A stretch of 64,000 nucleotides of DNA from Alicyclobacillus hesperidum (GTDB lineage Bacteria > Bacillota > Bacilli > Alicyclobacillales > Alicyclobacillaceae). The DNA lies in the NCBI RefSeq assembly GCF_900107035.1, contig NZ_FNOJ01000011.1, positions 1 through 64,000 of the forward strand, given 5' to 3'. The notes under the pieces are model-generated. The model had not been told where the DNA came from. It made no database searches and saw only the letters and a program-made list of their open reading frames with translations. Positions 17,681-28,715 of this stretch are shown here, one piece after another. The stretch's first letter is position 1, and every line of letters begins with the position of its first letter. A program made the translations under genes and the position numbers.

Positions 17681-18109
17681 TTGCCGAAAAAGGTTATCAA
17701 GGTTGTGAAATTGCAAATTCCAGCCGGGAAAGCAACACCTGCGCCGCCGGTAGGTCCTGCGCTTGGTCAAGCGCAAGTTGGCAACATCATGGGGTTTTGT
17801 AAGGAATTCAATGCGCGCACTGCAGATCAGGTCGGTCTGATCATCCCGGTGGTGCTGTACGTCTACGAAGATCGTTCGTACACGTTTGACCTCAAGACTC
17901 CGCCCGCTGCTGTCCTGCTGAAAAAGGCTGCCGGTATCGAATCTGGTTCGGCTGAGCCCAACCGCAATAAGGTTGCGACATTGACTCGTGACAAGGTGCG
18001 CGAGATTGCCGAGCAGAAGATGCCCGACTTAAACGCTTCGTCGATTGAAGCGGCGATGCGGATGGTCGAAGGGACGGCTCGCAGCATGGGCATCACGATT
18101 ACCGACTGA
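17681..18109 (+). CDS. rplK: 50S ribosomal protein L11
   Basis: L11 forms the stalk-base GTPase centre with 23S helices 43/44 and is the thiostrepton-binding protein. The N-terminal part has [19 protein letters not shown] and the C-terminal RNA-binding domain ends [11 protein letters not shown] 17681 is chosen, 7 bp after aaggaggt (17666-17673), giving the usual 142 residues. The long frame opening at 17618 would give a tail never seen in L11. Confidence 0.96.
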   Translation: MPKKVIKVVKLQIPAGKATPAPPVGPALGQAQVGNIMGFCKEFNARTADQVGLIIPVVLYVYEDRSYTFDLKTPPAAVLLKKAAGIESGSAEPNRNKVATLTRDKVREIAEQKMPDLNASSIEAAMRMVEGTARSMGITITD

Positions 18110-18163
18110 TTGGCGGCGGATCGTGGGAGGTTGTAAAACCGAATACCACATGGAGGTGAAACG

Positions 18164-18865
18164 ATGGCGAAGTTGAGCAAGCGTGCCCAAGAGTTGGCGA
18201 AGCTCGTGGAGCGCGATAAATTGTACGAAGTTGACGAAGCTTTCTCGTTGGTGAAGCAAACGGCGAAGGCGAAGTTTGACGAAACGGTTGAAGTCGCTGT
18301 CCGTCTGGGTGTGGACCCGAAGAAGCAGGATCAGCAGGTGCGCGGTGCGGTCGTTCTTCCGCACGGTACTGGTAAAACAGCTCGCGTCTTGGTTTTTGCG
18401 AAGGGTGATAAGGCCCGCGAAGCCACGGAAGCCGGCGCTGATTATGTGGGTGACGAGGATTTAATCCAGAGGGTTTCGCAAGGTTGGTTCGACTTTGATG
18501 TTGTCGTGGCAACGCCTGATATGATGGCGTCGGTCAGCCGATTGGGTCGTATCCTTGGTCCTCGTGGTTTGATGCCAAATCCCAAGACGGGAACGGTTAC
18601 TTTTGAGGTTGCTCGCGCTGTGAATGAGATTAAAGCGGGTAAGATTGAGTACCGTTTGGACAAGGCTGGGATTATTCACTGTCCAATTGGAAAGGCTTCC
18701 TTCGGGGTTGACCAATTGGCTGGCAATTTCCGTGCGTTGATTGGTGCATTGATTAAGGCGAAGCCTTCGGGTGCCAAGGGTGTATATGTACGCGGCATCA
18801 CGATTTCATCGACGATGGGGCCTGGTATTCGCGTCAATACACAACGTGCGGTAGCTGGCGAATAA
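18164..18865 (+). CDS. rplA: 50S ribosomal protein L1
   Basis: L1 forms the mobile stalk at the E site and often represses its own operon. The 233-residue protein has the typical start ([13 protein letters not shown]), the RNA-binding [16 protein letters not shown], and [15 protein letters not shown]. ggaggtg lies just before ATG 18164. It is 54 bp after rplK. An L10 leader follows, so rplJL are under separate control. Confidence 0.97.
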   Translation: MAKLSKRAQELAKLVERDKLYEVDEAFSLVKQTAKAKFDETVEVAVRLGVDPKKQDQQVRGAVVLPHGTGKTARVLVFAKGDKAREATEAGADYVGDEDLIQRVSQGWFDFDVVVATPDMMASVSRLGRILGPRGLMPNPKTGTVTFEVARAVNEIKAGKIEYRLDKAGIIHCPIGKASFGVDQLAGNFRALIGALIKAKPSGAKGVYVRGITISSTMGPGIRVNTQRAVAGE

Positions 18866-18884
18866 CGCATTGTAAACAAGCGAA

Positions 18885-19000
18885 ATACGACCGTAGACAG
18901 CAGGTCCTTGGATAGTGCCGAGGTTAAAGTTGCCTGCCGAGGTGTTGCAGATAGCCTTTGTGGCTGATGGGCGCCTCGTGCTGTCGAGGCGCCTTTCGTG
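18885..19000 (+). ncRNA. Ribosomal protein L10 leader with terminator-like hairpin
   Basis: The segment between rplA and rplJ contains the conserved accgtagacagcagg and tgcctgccgaggt blocks of the Firmicute L10 leader, to which the L10-L12 complex binds. It ends in a perfect 9-bp hairpin (18970-18978 with 18985-18993) followed by TTT, which can act as an attenuator. Excess L10(L12)4 should favour the terminator and lower rplJL expression. Confidence 0.82.
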
Positions 19001-19024
19001 TATCCGTTGGAGGAGGTGGATGGT

Positions 19025-19552
19025 TTGGCTGTACGCGCAGAAAAAGAACAGTTGGTTCAGAGTGTCGCGGAACGCCTCGAGCGCAGCAAGAGCGTGGTGC
19101 TTGCGGATTACCGCGGTTTGAATGTCGCTGAAGACACAGAACTCCGGACGCGGTTGCGCGCTGCTGGTGTGGAATATGCGGTCATTAAGAACACGATGAC
19201 CAGTCGCGCTGCGAAGCAGGTAAATCTCGAAGGGTTAGATGAGTTCCTCTCTGGCCCGACGGCCATTGCATTTGGTTACGAAGATGCCGTGACGCCTGCA
19301 AAGATTTTGCATGAGTTCGCGCGTGAGCACAAAGCGCTGGAACTCAAGGGTGGCGTTGTCGAAGGGCGGATCGTCTCAGGTGCGGAGCTCGCAGAGATTG
19401 CGAAATTGCCTTCCCGTGAAGGTTTGCTCTCGATGTTGCTCAGCGTTTTGCAAGCGCCAATGCGCAATCTTGCGTACGTGGTCTCGCAGGTTGCCGAGAA
19501 GAATGGCGGAGCTGGTGCTGCATCTGAGGTCGAAGCCGCTCCTGCCGAGTAA
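19025..19552 (+). CDS. rplJ: 50S ribosomal protein L10
   Basis: L10 anchors the L7/L12 dimers to the stalk base. The N-terminal RNA-binding part has [11 protein letters not shown] and the central part [12 protein letters not shown]. The C-terminal helix binds L12 dimers; an Ala/Glu-rich tail closes the 175-residue chain. TTG 19025 is chosen, right after aggaggtgg; the frame opens 27 bp earlier without a family match. It is preceded by its own regulatory leader. Confidence 0.95.
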   Translation: MAVRAEKEQLVQSVAERLERSKSVVLADYRGLNVAEDTELRTRLRAAGVEYAVIKNTMTSRAAKQVNLEGLDEFLSGPTAIAFGYEDAVTPAKILHEFAREHKALELKGGVVEGRIVSGAELAEIAKLPSREGLLSMLLSVLQAPMRNLAYVVSQVAEKNGGAGAASEVEAAPAE

Positions 19553-19630
19553 TGCGCGCCCTGTGCGCTTGTGGTTATAAAAATCGACTTGTAGACCGGT
19601 TAGGAATGTATATCTAAGGAGGTTATCTCA

Positions 19631-19999
19631 TTGACAACAGCAGAAATCTTGGAAGCCGTTAAAAATATGACGGTGCTCGAATTGAACGAATTGGTCAAGG
19701 CTATTGAAGAGGAGTTTGGCGTTACAGCGGCGGCTCCTGTTGCTATCGCTGGTGCTGGTGCGGTTGCTGACGGCGGTGCCGCTGAGCAAACGGAATTTGA
19801 TGTCATCCTTGCAAACGCAGGTGCTTCGAAGATTGGCGTTATCAAGGTTGTTCGTGAAATCACTGGTCTCGGCTTGAAGGAAGCTAAGGACCTTGTTGAC
19901 AATGCTCCGAAGCCGCTTAAGGAGAAGGTTTCGAAGGAAGAGGCGGAAAGCATCAAGGCTAAGCTCGAAGAGGCTGGCGCTTCCGTCGAAATCAAGTAA
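19631..19999 (+). CDS. rplL: 50S ribosomal protein L7/L12
   Basis: L7/L12 forms multiple-copy stalk dimers that recruit and stimulate translational GTPases. An N-terminal dimerisation helix, an Ala/Gly-rich hinge (about 35-52) and the C-terminal factor-binding domain ([20 protein letters not shown]) are all visible. The 122-residue length is normal. The start is TTG 19631 after taaggaggt. A strong terminator follows. Confidence 0.97.
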   Translation: MTTAEILEAVKNMTVLELNELVKAIEEEFGVTAAAPVAIAGAGAVADGGAAEQTEFDVILANAGASKIGVIKVVREITGLGLKEAKDLVDNAPKPLKEKVSKEEAESIKAKLEEAGASVEIK

Positions 20000-20013
20000 G
20001 CTTCCCTTTCGTG

Positions 20014-20043
20014 AGGGTGCCCGTTTCTTGGGCACCCTTTTTG
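20014..20043 (+). terminator. Terminator after rplL
   Basis: A perfect 9-bp stem (20014-20022 with 20030-20038, AGGGTGCCC) with loop gtttctt is followed by a T run. It ends the rplJL transcript 14 bp after the stop. Confidence 0.9.
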
Positions 20044-20062
20044 TTATCGTGGGGGTGTGAAC

Positions 20063-20659
20063 ATGACGGATCATTACTATAGCCAAAGGCCATCCGTTGC
20101 GAGTGATGAACGTAAGATTCATATCGATGTGCGTGGCGTGTCGATCGATCTTGTTACGGATCGCGGCGTGTTTGCCAAGGGTGGATTGGATGAAGCGACG
20201 CGCCGATTGATTGAAACGGTAGATTTGGCTGGTGCTACTGAGGCCTTGGATCTGGGGACTGGGTACGGTGTGGTAACGGCGGTGCTGGGCAGGGTGTATC
20301 CAGGGATACAGTGGACGCTTATTGACATCAATGAGCGAGCCATCGACCTTGCCGTGCGCAATACGGTAGGTTTGCTCAGAAAGCCGGTGGCCCTCGTGAA
20401 TGACGGCATACCGGACGACATGGAAGCTGTTTTCGATCACGTCTTGCTGAATCCGCCTATCCGTGCTGGGAAATTGGTGATGTATCGTTTGTATGAGCAG
20501 TCGAAACGCGCTTTGCGAAAGCGAGGTAAGTTGTGGGTTGTCATTCAGAAAAAACATGGAGCGCCTTCGACCTTGGAGGAATTGCGGAGACGCTTCGGTG
20601 TTGTCGAGATCGTCTATAAAAAATCTGGTTATTTCATTTTCTGCGCAGAAAAAGATTGA
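20063..20659 (+). CDS. Class I SAM methyltransferase, RsmC-like (YbxB family)
   Basis: The 198-residue protein has a Rossmann methyltransferase fold. LDLGTGYG is the SAM-binding loop, followed by IDINERAIDLA, and NPPIRAGK is the catalytic motif of the N2-guanine RsmC/RlmG group. The likely target is a guanosine of 16S rRNA, by family only. Its place between rplL and rpoB is the same as ybxB of B. subtilis. ATG 20063 is preferred to GTG 20057 because of the spacing to tggggg. Confidence 0.9.
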   Translation: MTDHYYSQRPSVASDERKIHIDVRGVSIDLVTDRGVFAKGGLDEATRRLIETVDLAGATEALDLGTGYGVVTAVLGRVYPGIQWTLIDINERAIDLAVRNTVGLLRKPVALVNDGIPDDMEAVFDHVLLNPPIRAGKLVMYRLYEQSKRALRKRGKLWVVIQKKHGAPSTLEELRRRFGVVEIVYKKSGYFIFCAEKD

Positions 20660-21008
20660 TCAGCTTACGCAGTTGTGATAACCTTATCCAATGCAAACTG
20701 TGATGATTGGACGGATGCGCACCTCTTTACTGAATAAACTCCATGGTTTTTGGAAATAGGTGAATACGAACCGACGTGTCCATGAACGTCTAGTATGGCG
20801 ATGTGCAAAGAGAAGATTCTGCATGTATGTGTTGCTTGCGGCGATGTGGACTCCTTTTTGGGAGACTCACGCGCATGCGTGGCGCAGCATGTCAGAGGTC
20901 GTCTCTTCGTCGTCTGTGGGCGCTAGTCCGAGAGTCAACAGGCCTCATCTTCTATAAGCCTCACAAAGTATCGCATCGTCCAACAAATCCGCTTGAGGGG
21001 TGACGGTT
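20660..21008 (+). other. Long leader region upstream of rpoB
   Basis: This 349-bp gap is the longest in the central part of the window. No convincing SigA promoter was found. It contains a small GC hairpin near 20870-20883 and a 43-codon open frame at 20795-20926 (separate entry). It may hold an RNA leader controlling rpoBC, as regulation of beta subunits is common in bacteria, but nothing here matches a family I can name. Confidence 0.4.
20795..20926 (+). CDS. Possible small Cys-rich ORF in the rpoB leader
   Basis: A 43-codon frame starts with ATG GCG ATG and encodes five cysteines (C4, C12, C15, C28, C41), including a CVACG pair that could bind zinc. No good ribosome site precedes it (the upstream bases are gaacgtctagt), so translation is doubtful. 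A leader peptide or chance are the alternatives. It is not recognised as any family. Confidence 0.22.
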   Translation: MAMCKEKILHVCVACGDVDSFLGDSRACVAQHVRGRLFVVCGR

Positions 21009-24000
21009 TTGCAGGGACATATGGTCAAGTACGGATGGGCGGAGCGTCGTAGCTACTCGCGCATTCGTGAAGTCCTCGATCTTCCCAACCTGATTGAAAT
21101 CCAGCAAAAATCGTATGAATGGTTCTTGCGTGAAGGACTCCGTGAAATGTTTGCCGACATTTCCCCGATTCAGGACTTCACGGGCAATCTAGTGCTCGAA
21201 TTCATCGACTACAGTCTCGGCGAGCCGAAATATGACGTCGAAGAGTCGAAGGAACGCGATGTCACGTATGCTGCTCCGCTTCGTGTCAAGGTGCGTTTGC
21301 TGAATAAAGAGACCGGGGAAGTGAAGGAACAGGAAGTGTTCCTTGGTGACTTTCCGCTGATGACAGACACGGGAACGTTCATTATCAACGGAGCCGAGCG
21401 CGTGATTGTCAGCCAGTTGGTCCGGTCGCCTAGTGTCTATTATAGCAGTAAGATCGACAAAAATGGCAAACGTACGTTCGCTGCTACTGTAATTCCAAAC
21501 CGCGGTGCTTGGTTGGAATTCGAAACCGATGCGAAGGACGTCGTCTATGTCAGGATCGACCGTACGCGCAAATTGCCGATCACGGTGTTGCTGCGTGCGC
21601 TTGGCCTTTCGTCTGATCACGAAATCATCGACCTGTTGGGTGAGGATGAGTACCTGCAGAACACTCTCGATAAAGACACGACCGATTCGACGGAACGAGC
21701 TTTGGTGGAGATCTACGAGCGCCTGCGACCGGGCGAGCCGCCGACGGTGGAAAATGCCCGGGCGTTGTTGGCGTCGCGTTTCTTTGATCCAAAGCGCTAC
21801 GATTTGGCGAGTGTCGGTCGCTATAAAATCAATAAGAAACTGCATTTGAAAAACCGGCTTTTAAATCAACGGTTGGCTGAGACGCTCGTCGATGCGGACA
21901 CCGGTGAGATCATTGCAGAGGCAGGGGCGGTGCTCGATCGCCGGACGTTGGACCGGGTGATTCCGCATTTGAACGGCAACGTGGGCCGTTTCACGATTCG
22001 TGCCACACGGGATCTGCTTGAGGACGAAGTTGTGCCGTTGCAGATGATCAAGATTTTTAGCCCATCCGAGGACGGGCGCGTATTGCATGTGATCAGCAAC
22101 GGTGAATTGCCGTCTGACGTGAAATACATCACGCCGTCCGATATCTTGGCGGCTGTGTCGTATTTCTTTAACTTGTTGCGTGGGGTTGGTACGACTGACG
22201 ATATCGATCATTTGGGGAATCGTCGTCTGCGCTCCGTTGGCGAGTTGCTACAGAATCAGTTTCGCATCGGGTTGTCGCGCATGGAACGGGTCGTTCGTGA
22301 GCGAATGTCCATTCAGGATGCGAGTGCTATCACTCCACAGGCACTGATCAACATTCGTCCGGTGATCGCGGCTATTAAGGAATTCTTTGGTTCTAGCCAG
22401 TTGTCACAATTTATGGATCAAACCAACCCGTTGGCGGAGTTGACGCACAAGCGTCGTCTGTCTGCCTTGGGGCCGGGTGGCTTGACGCGCGAGCGTGCCG
22501 GTTTCGAAGTGCGCGACGTTCACTATTCCCACTACGGGCGCATGTGTCCGATTGAAACTCCCGAAGGCCCAAACATCGGGCTTATCAACTCGTTATCGAC
22601 GTATGCCCGGATCAATGAGTATGGCTTTATTGAAACGCCGTATCGTCGAGTTGATCCTGAGACCGGTGTCGTCACGGATCAAATTGATTATTTGACGGCT
22701 GATGAGGAAGAGAACTATGTCATTGCGCAGGCAAACGAGCCGCTGACAGAAGATGGCCGTCTCGCTTCGGAAGAAATCACGGTTCGATCCCGCGAAGACG
22801 TGATTACGGTCAATCGGGATCGCATCGATTATATGGACGTGTCTCCGAAGCAAGTCGTGTCGGTTGCGACGGCTTTGATCCCGTTCCTCGAAAATGACGA
22901 TGCGAACCGTGCTTTGATGGGCTCGAACATGCAACGCCAAGCGGTTCCGCTGTTGGTGACCGACTCGCCGTATGTCGGCACAGGTATGGAACATCAGGCT
23001 GCGAAAGACTCCGGCGTTTGCGTCGTCTCGCGTCATAACGGTGTGGTCGAACGCGCGACGGCTCGTGAGGTCTGGGTCCGCCAAGAAGCGGAAGTCGATG
23101 GCAAGGTCGTCAAGGGCGATCTCGCTAAGTACCGGTTGATTAAGTTTGCGAGATCGAACCAAAACACATGCATTAACCAGCGGCCAATTGTGCGTGAGGG
23201 CCAGCGAGTCAAGGTTGGCGATATTTTGGCCGATGGACCTGCAACTCAGAACGGCGAGCTGGCGCTTGGACGCAATGTGCTTGTCGCGTTCATGACGTGG
23301 GAGGGCTACAACTACGAAGACGCCATCCTGCTATCTGAAAAGATGGTCAAGGAAGACGTCTATACGTCAATTCACATCGAGGAGTACGAAATCGAGGCGC
23401 GCGATACGAAGTTGGGGCCAGAGGAGATCACGCGTGACATTCCGAATGTCGGCGAAGATGCTCTGAAAAACCTCGACGAGCGCGGCATCATCCGGATTGG
23501 CGCAGAAATCCGCACGGGCGATATCTTGGTTGGTAAAGTGACGCCCAAAGGCGTGACGGAGCTGACAGCGGAAGAACGCTTGTTGCATGCCATCTTCGGA
23601 GAAAAGGCGCGCGAGGTGCGCGATACCTCGTTGCGCGTCCCACATGGTGGCGCCGGGATCGTGGTGGATGTCAAAGTGTTCACCCGTGAAAATGGGGACG
23701 AACTGCCGGCGGGTGTCAATGAACTGGTGCGCGTGTACATCGCACAGAAACGCAAGATTTCGGAAGGCGACAAAATGGCTGGTCGACATGGTAACAAGGG
23801 TGTTGTCGCCCGCATTTTGCCGGAGGAAGACATGCCGTTCCTAGAAGATGGAACACCGGTCGAAATCGTGCTGAATCCGCTCGGCGTTCCGTCCCGTATG
23901 AATATCGGACAGGTGCTTGAGACTCACTTGGGCATGGCAGCGAAGGTGCTCGGGCTGAAAATGGCGACGCCTGTCTTCGATGGGGCGCATCCTGAAGATG

Positions 24001-24539
24001 TGTTTTCGACGCTGAAAGAAGCTGGGTTGCCTGAGGATGGAAAGCAGGTTCTGTACGACGGGCGCAGCGGTGAGCCATTTGAGAACCGTGTTACGGTTGG
24101 CTACGTCTATATGCTGAAGTTGCACCACCTCGTTGACGATAAGATTCATGCTCGTTCGACGGGCCCGTATTCTTTGGTGACTCAGCAACCGTTGGGTGGT
24201 AAGGCGCAGTTCGGTGGCCAGAGGTTCGGTGAGATGGAGGTTTGGGCGCTCGAAGCGTATGGCGCTGCATACACCTTGCAAGAAATTCTCACGGTCAAAT
24301 CCGACGACGTCGTTGGTCGCGTAAAGACGTACGAAGCCATTGTGAAGGGTGAAAACGTACCGGAACCAGGCGTGCCGGAGTCTTTCAAGGTCTTGATCAA
24401 GGAGCTGCAAAGCCTTGGTATGGATGTGAAGATCCTCAGTGGTGACGAACGCGAGATCGAGATGAAGGAGATCGACGAGGACGACGACGGGTCGGAAAAG
24501 CTCAACTTGAATCTCGAATACAACGAAGTCGGCGATTGA
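21009..24539 (+). CDS. rpoB: RNA polymerase beta subunit
   Basis: RpoB forms one half of the RNA polymerase active-site cleft. The 1176-residue length is typical of Bacilli. The rifampicin pocket [20 protein letters not shown] then [11 protein letters not shown] has the usual sensitive-type residues. Later motifs are [37 protein letters not shown], and the C-terminal [24 protein letters not shown] 21009 is chosen because gaggggtga lies 6-7 bp upstream and the N-terminus LQGHMVKYG matches the known TTG-started Bacillus form. rpoC follows after 48 bp. Confidence 0.98.
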   Translation: MQGHMVKYGWAERRSYSRIREVLDLPNLIEIQQKSYEWFLREGLREMFADISPIQDFTGNLVLEFIDYSLGEPKYDVEESKERDVTYAAPLRVKVRLLNKETGEVKEQEVFLGDFPLMTDTGTFIINGAERVIVSQLVRSPSVYYSSKIDKNGKRTFAATVIPNRGAWLEFETDAKDVVYVRIDRTRKLPITVLLRALGLSSDHEIIDLLGEDEYLQNTLDKDTTDSTERALVEIYERLRPGEPPTVENARALLASRFFDPKRYDLASVGRYKINKKLHLKNRLLNQRLAETLVDADTGEIIAEAGAVLDRRTLDRVIPHLNGNVGRFTIRATRDLLEDEVVPLQMIKIFSPSEDGRVLHVISNGELPSDVKYITPSDILAAVSYFFNLLRGVGTTDDIDHLGNRRLRSVGELLQNQFRIGLSRMERVVRERMSIQDASAITPQALINIRPVIAAIKEFFGSSQLSQFMDQTNPLAELTHKRRLSALGPGGLTRERAGFEVRDVHYSHYGRMCPIETPEGPNIGLINSLSTYARINEYGFIETPYRRVDPETGVVTDQIDYLTADEEENYVIAQANEPLTEDGRLASEEITVRSREDVITVNRDRIDYMDVSPKQVVSVATALIPFLENDDANRALMGSNMQRQAVPLLVTDSPYVGTGMEHQAAKDSGVCVVSRHNGVVERATAREVWVRQEAEVDGKVVKGDLAKYRLIKFARSNQNTCINQRPIVREGQRVKVGDILADGPATQNGELALGRNVLVAFMTWEGYNYEDAILLSEKMVKEDVYTSIHIEEYEIEARDTKLGPEEITRDIPNVGEDALKNLDERGIIRIGAEIRTGDILVGKVTPKGVTELTAEERLLHAIFGEKAREVRDTSLRVPHGGAGIVVDVKVFTRENGDELPAGVNELVRVYIAQKRKISEGDKMAGRHGNKGVVARILPEEDMPFLEDGTPVEIVLNPLGVPSRMNIGQVLETHLGMAAKVLGLKMATPVFDGAHPEDVFSTLKEAGLPEDGKQVLYDGRSGEPFENRVTVGYVYMLKLHHLVDDKIHARSTGPYSLVTQQPLGGKAQFGGQRFGEMEVWALEAYGAAYTLQEILTVKSDDVVGRVKTYEAIVKGENVPEPGVPESFKVLIKELQSLGMDVKILSGDEREIEMKEIDEDDDGSEKLNLNLEYNEVGD

Positions 24540-24587
24540 CCAGACGGTGTCCGTTGAAGCAGGCGCTACGATTGGAGGGTGCACGAT

Positions 24588-27500
24588 TTGCTGGATGTGA
24601 ACAACTTTGAGTTCATGAAAATCGGCCTCGCATCGCCGGAAAAGATCCGCTCGTGGTCGCACGGCGAAGTGAAAAAACCGGAGACCATTAACTACCGGAC
24701 GCTCCGCCCGGAAAAGGAGGGCCTGTTCTGTGAAAAGATTTTTGGCCCGACTCGCGACTGGGAGTGTCACTGCGGCAAATATAAGCGCATCCGCTATAAA
24801 GGTGTCGTTTGTGACCGATGTGGTGTCGAGGTAACGCGTGCGAAGGTCCGTCGCGAGCGGATGGGCCATATTGAGCTGGCCGCTCCAGTCTCGCACATTT
24901 GGTACTTCAAAGGGATTCCGAGCCGGATGGGGCTTGTGCTCGACATGTCTCCGCGCGCGCTTGAGGAAGTTATCTATTTCGCGTCCTATGTCGTGACCGA
25001 TCCGGGTGATACGCCACTTGAGAAAAAGCAACTGCTTTCGGAAAAGGAGTATCGCTCGTATCGAGAAAAGTACGGCTACGCGTTCCAAGCGGGCATGGGT
25101 GCAGAAGCTATTCGTACGCTTCTGCAAGAGATCGATCTCGATCGCGAAGTCGAGTTGTTGCGCGAAGAACTGCGCACAGCTCAAGGTCAACGACGCAATC
25201 GGGCCATTAAACGGCTTGAGGTTGTCGAGGCGTTTCGTCAGTCCGGTAACAAGCCGAGCTGGATGATTCTTGAGGCGCTTCCGGTTATTCCGCCTGATTT
25301 GCGCCCAATGGTACAACTGGATGGTGGCCGTTTCGCGACTTCTGATTTGAACGATTTATATCGGCGTGTGATTAACCGCAACAATCGTTTGAAGAGATTG
25401 CTCGATCTCGGTGCGCCCGACATCATCGTGCAAAATGAGAAACGCATGTTGCAGGAGGCGGTTGATGCTCTGATCGACAATGGTCGTCGCGGTCGACCTG
25501 TCACAGGGCCAGGCAATCGTCCGTTGAAGAGTCTTTCGCACATGCTGAAAGGTAAACAAGGGCGATTCCGTCAGAACTTGCTTGGTAAACGTGTCGATTA
25601 TTCAGGGCGCTCCGTTATCGTTGTCGGTCCGGAACTGCGGATGTACCAGTGTGGATTGCCGAAGGAAATGGCCTTAGAGCTATTCAAGCCATTCGTCATG
25701 AAGGAGCTCGTCGCGCGTGGCTTGGCGCACAACATTAAGAGTGCGAAGCGCAAGGTGGAGCGCGTCTCAGATGAGGTTTGGGATGTCGTCGAGGACGTGA
25801 TCAAACAGCATCCGGTACTGTTGAACCGTGCACCAACCTTGCACCGTCTGGGTATTCAGGCTTTCGAACCCACCTTGGTCGAGGGGCGTGCCATTAAGTT
25901 GCACCCGCTCGTATGTACGGCGTACAACGCCGACTTTGATGGCGACCAAATGGCTGTGCACGTGCCACTTTCCGCCGAGGCACAGGCAGAAGCTCGGTTG
26001 CTGATGTTGGCGGCGCATAACATCCTGAATCCGAAGGATGGCAAACCGGTCGTCACGCCGACCCAGGATATGGTCCTTGGTCCATACTACTTGACCATCG
26101 AGCGCGAAGGAGCCCAGGGCGAAGGAACGGTCTACTCGTCGATCTCGGAAATGGAATACGCGTTGCACCAGCGGTTGATCACCTTGCAAACGCGCATCGT
26201 CATCCCGGCGAGGGCATTGAATAAGACGAGTTTTACGGAACGTCAACAGCGTGCTTTGTTGATTACGACGCCTGGCAAGGTGATTTTCAACAGCATTTTC
26301 CCTGCGGATTTCCCGTATCTCAATTCGGCTGCCAAGTCGAACTTGCTGGAAGGTCCGGCTGACGACACGTTCATCTATGATAAGGGCGTCAATCCGATGG
26401 ACGCCATCGCACAGCGCAAGGTGCCAAAGGCGGTCATCAAGAAGGACCTTGGGAACATTCTCGCGGAGTGCTTCCGACGCTACGGTACGACGATGACTGC
26501 CGAAATTCTCGATCGCGTAAAGCGCCTTGGCTTCAACTACTCGACGAAGGCAGGCATTACGATTGCCGTCAGCGATATCATCGTGCCTGAAGAGAAACAC
26601 CGCGTCGTTGCGGAGGCAGAAGCCAAGGAACACAAGCTGAAGCAGCAGTACAGGCGCGGTTTGATCACAGAAGAAGAGCAGTATATCACGTTCAGCCAAA
26701 TCTGGTCTGAGGCGAAAGAAAAGATTTCGTCGACCCTGATGGACAGTATGGATCAGTTCAATCCGATTTACATGATGGCGACATCAGGGGCCCGCGGTAG
26801 TAACTCGCAGATCACGCAGCTGGCGGGTATGCGCGGCTTAATGGCTAATCCTTCAGGCGAAATCATTCAGTTGGCGATTAAATCCAACTTCCGTGAAGGT
26901 TTGTCCGTGTTGGAATACTTCATTTCGACGCACGGAGCACGTAAGGGCTTGGCTGATACGGCGTTGCGTACCGCTGACTCGGGTTATCTGACGCGCCGCT
27001 TGGTCGACGTGGCGCAGGACACGATTGTTCGTGAGCATGACTGCGGTACTGACAAGGGCTTGCGCGTTGCTGAAATCCGCGACGGGCGGGAAGTCATTGA
27101 GGATCTGCGCGATCGCCTGGAAGGCCGCGTCTCCTTCCAAGACGTCTTCCATCCGGAGACAGGTGAGAAGATTGTCGGGAAGAATGAAATGATCGACGAG
27201 GAAGCTGCCGAAAAGATTGTTGCGGCAGGTATCAAAGAAATGTACATTCGATCCGTCTTGACTTGTCGTACGCGCCACGGCGTGTGCATTCAGTGCTATG
27301 GACGCAACTTGGCGACGGGCAAGATGGTTGAGATCGGCGAAGCGGTCGGAATTATTGCCGCCCAGTCCATTGGTGAACCGGGAACACAGTTGACGATGCG
27401 TACGTTCCATACGGGAGGCGTCGCGGGCGATGACATCACGCAAGGTTTGCCGCGCGTACAAGAGTTGTTTGAGGCTCGAAATCCGAAAGGTCAGGCTGTC

Positions 27501-28223
27501 ATCGCTGAGTTTGACGGCACCATCACCGATATTCGTGAAGGGAAAGACAAGCGCGAGATCGAGTTGACTGGTGAAAGTGAGACGAAGACCTATCAAATTC
27601 CGTACGGATCGCGTATTCGCGTGTCTGTCGGCCAAGTGTTAGAAGCCGGAGAGGAACTCACGGAAGGCTCGGTCGATCCGAAGGAAATGCTGCGCGTCAA
27701 GGGCCTGCAAGGTGTGCAGAATTACCTGTTACGTGAGGTACAGCGCGTTTATCGCCTGCAAGGTGTCGATATTAACGACAAGCACATCGAAGTCATGATC
27801 CGCCAAATGCTGCGCAAAGTTCGCATTCTCGACGCTGGGGACACCGAACTGTTGCCCGGTACCTATGTGGATCTGTTCGATTACGAAGCTGCGAACCGTG
27901 AAGCGTTGTTGTCCGATCACGAACCTGCCGTTGCGCGTCCGGCGTTGCTCGGCATCACCAAGGCTTCGTTGGAAACTGACTCGTTCCTGTCGGCTGCCTC
28001 CTTCCAGGAGACAACTCGCGTGTTGACTGAAGCTGCGATCAAGGGCAAGGTCGACAGGTTATTAGGCCTGAAGGAGAACGTGATCATCGGCAAGCTGATC
28101 CCGGCGGGCACGGGAATGGCGCGGTATCGTCAGGTGGCGCCCATTTCCGGTGCGGAAGCAGGGGTCGAGGTCGCCGTTGGTGTGAACGAAGAGGAACATC
28201 AAGCTCTCGAGACGGTGGAATAA
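24588..28223 (+). CDS. rpoC: RNA polymerase beta' subunit
   Basis: RpoC carries the catalytic magnesium site [12 protein letters not shown]. The N-terminal zinc site is CHCGKYKR...VCDRCG, the clamp region includes [20 protein letters not shown], and the second zinc site is [13 protein letters not shown]. The trigger-loop and bridge-helix stretches [19 protein letters not shown] and [11 protein letters not shown]-like TMRTFHTGG are intact. TTG 24588 with tggaggg 8 bp upstream gives the [10 protein letters not shown] start known in Bacillus. 1211 residues. Confidence 0.98.
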   Translation: MLDVNNFEFMKIGLASPEKIRSWSHGEVKKPETINYRTLRPEKEGLFCEKIFGPTRDWECHCGKYKRIRYKGVVCDRCGVEVTRAKVRRERMGHIELAAPVSHIWYFKGIPSRMGLVLDMSPRALEEVIYFASYVVTDPGDTPLEKKQLLSEKEYRSYREKYGYAFQAGMGAEAIRTLLQEIDLDREVELLREELRTAQGQRRNRAIKRLEVVEAFRQSGNKPSWMILEALPVIPPDLRPMVQLDGGRFATSDLNDLYRRVINRNNRLKRLLDLGAPDIIVQNEKRMLQEAVDALIDNGRRGRPVTGPGNRPLKSLSHMLKGKQGRFRQNLLGKRVDYSGRSVIVVGPELRMYQCGLPKEMALELFKPFVMKELVARGLAHNIKSAKRKVERVSDEVWDVVEDVIKQHPVLLNRAPTLHRLGIQAFEPTLVEGRAIKLHPLVCTAYNADFDGDQMAVHVPLSAEAQAEARLLMLAAHNILNPKDGKPVVTPTQDMVLGPYYLTIEREGAQGEGTVYSSISEMEYALHQRLITLQTRIVIPARALNKTSFTERQQRALLITTPGKVIFNSIFPADFPYLNSAAKSNLLEGPADDTFIYDKGVNPMDAIAQRKVPKAVIKKDLGNILAECFRRYGTTMTAEILDRVKRLGFNYSTKAGITIAVSDIIVPEEKHRVVAEAEAKEHKLKQQYRRGLITEEEQYITFSQIWSEAKEKISSTLMDSMDQFNPIYMMATSGARGSNSQITQLAGMRGLMANPSGEIIQLAIKSNFREGLSVLEYFISTHGARKGLADTALRTADSGYLTRRLVDVAQDTIVREHDCGTDKGLRVAEIRDGREVIEDLRDRLEGRVSFQDVFHPETGEKIVGKNEMIDEEAAEKIVAAGIKEMYIRSVLTCRTRHGVCIQCYGRNLATGKMVEIGEAVGIIAAQSIGEPGTQLTMRTFHTGGVAGDDITQGLPRVQELFEARNPKGQAVIAEFDGTITDIREGKDKREIELTGESETKTYQIPYGSRIRVSVGQVLEAGEELTEGSVDPKEMLRVKGLQGVQNYLLREVQRVYRLQGVDINDKHIEVMIRQMLRKVRILDAGDTELLPGTYVDLFDYEAANREALLSDHEPAVARPALLGITKASLETDSFLSAASFQETTRVLTEAAIKGKVDRLLGLKENVIIGKLIPAGTGMARYRQVAPISGAEAGVEVAVGVNEEEHQALETVE

Positions 28224-28239
28224 CGACTCTGGGAAATTT

Positions 28240-28270
28240 GGGCTGTCGACAGTGATTTGGTTGACAGCCC
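28240..28270 (+). repeat. Inverted repeat after rpoC overlapping the next promoter
   Basis: GGGCTGTC (28240-28247) and GACAGCCC (28263-28270) form an 8-bp perfect inverted repeat with a 15-base gap. The right arm overlaps the -35 box of the promoter at 28261. There is no T tract, so a simple terminator is unlikely. Confidence 0.6.
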
Positions 28271-28290
28271 GGAAATCTCGGTGATAGAAT
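28261..28290 (+). promoter_or_regulatory. SigA-type promoter upstream of the str operon
   Basis: A perfect -35 TTGACA (28261-28266), an 18-bp spacer and TAGAAT (28285-28290) lie 49 bp before the L7Ae-like gene. It should drive that gene and rpsL-rpsG-fusA-tuf independently of rpoBC. Confidence 0.72.
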
Positions 28291-28338
28291 TCCGTAGTGT
28301 GCGTCAGCACGATGTTTTCCCCTAAGGAGGATCGTGCG

Positions 28339-28596
28339 GTGTCCATTGACGACATACGCCAAGCGAAAAGGAAGACCATAGGCACGAACCAAACGCTGAA
28401 AGCTCTCAAGCAGCCTTCAGGACGAGTCCTCTGCGTATATGTTGCAAAGGATGCGGAGCCTCGTGTGACGGAGCCTGTCGTTCAATTGGCGTCCAAGCTC
28501 GGAGTTCCAATCGAGTGGGTCGACACGATGCGGCAGTTGGGCAAAGCTTGTGGTATTGAAGTGGGGGCAGCCACGGCAAGCATTCTCGCCGAGTGA
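28339..28596 (+). CDS. L7Ae-family RNA-binding protein (YbxF-like)
   Basis: This small cytosolic protein of the L7Ae/L30e/Gadd45 superfamily binds kink-turn RNA; its B. subtilis counterpart YbxF associates with ribosomes. The 85-residue chain shows the fold pattern GTNQTLKAL, VLCVYVAKDA, VPIEWVDTMRQLGKACGI. GTG 28339 follows aaggagg by 8 bp. It sits just before rpsL, as ybxF does in B. subtilis. The exact ribosomal role is not shown by sequence. Confidence 0.9.
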   Translation: MSIDDIRQAKRKTIGTNQTLKALKQPSGRVLCVYVAKDAEPRVTEPVVQLASKLGVPIEWVDTMRQLGKACGIEVGAATASILAE

Positions 28597-28715
28597 TGCT
28601 GTCTAGTTTGGTGTGACGTCTGTGGATTTTTGTTTGCGTATCGATGAACCACCAGGCTCTGTGAGCTTGCAACGGACACGGGATGGGACGTTCAACAGTG
28701 AGAGGAGGTGCAGAT

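Noticed and set aside
22390-22480. Rifampicin-resistance change in rpoB
   Set aside because: The pocket residues read as the normal sensitive-type sequence.
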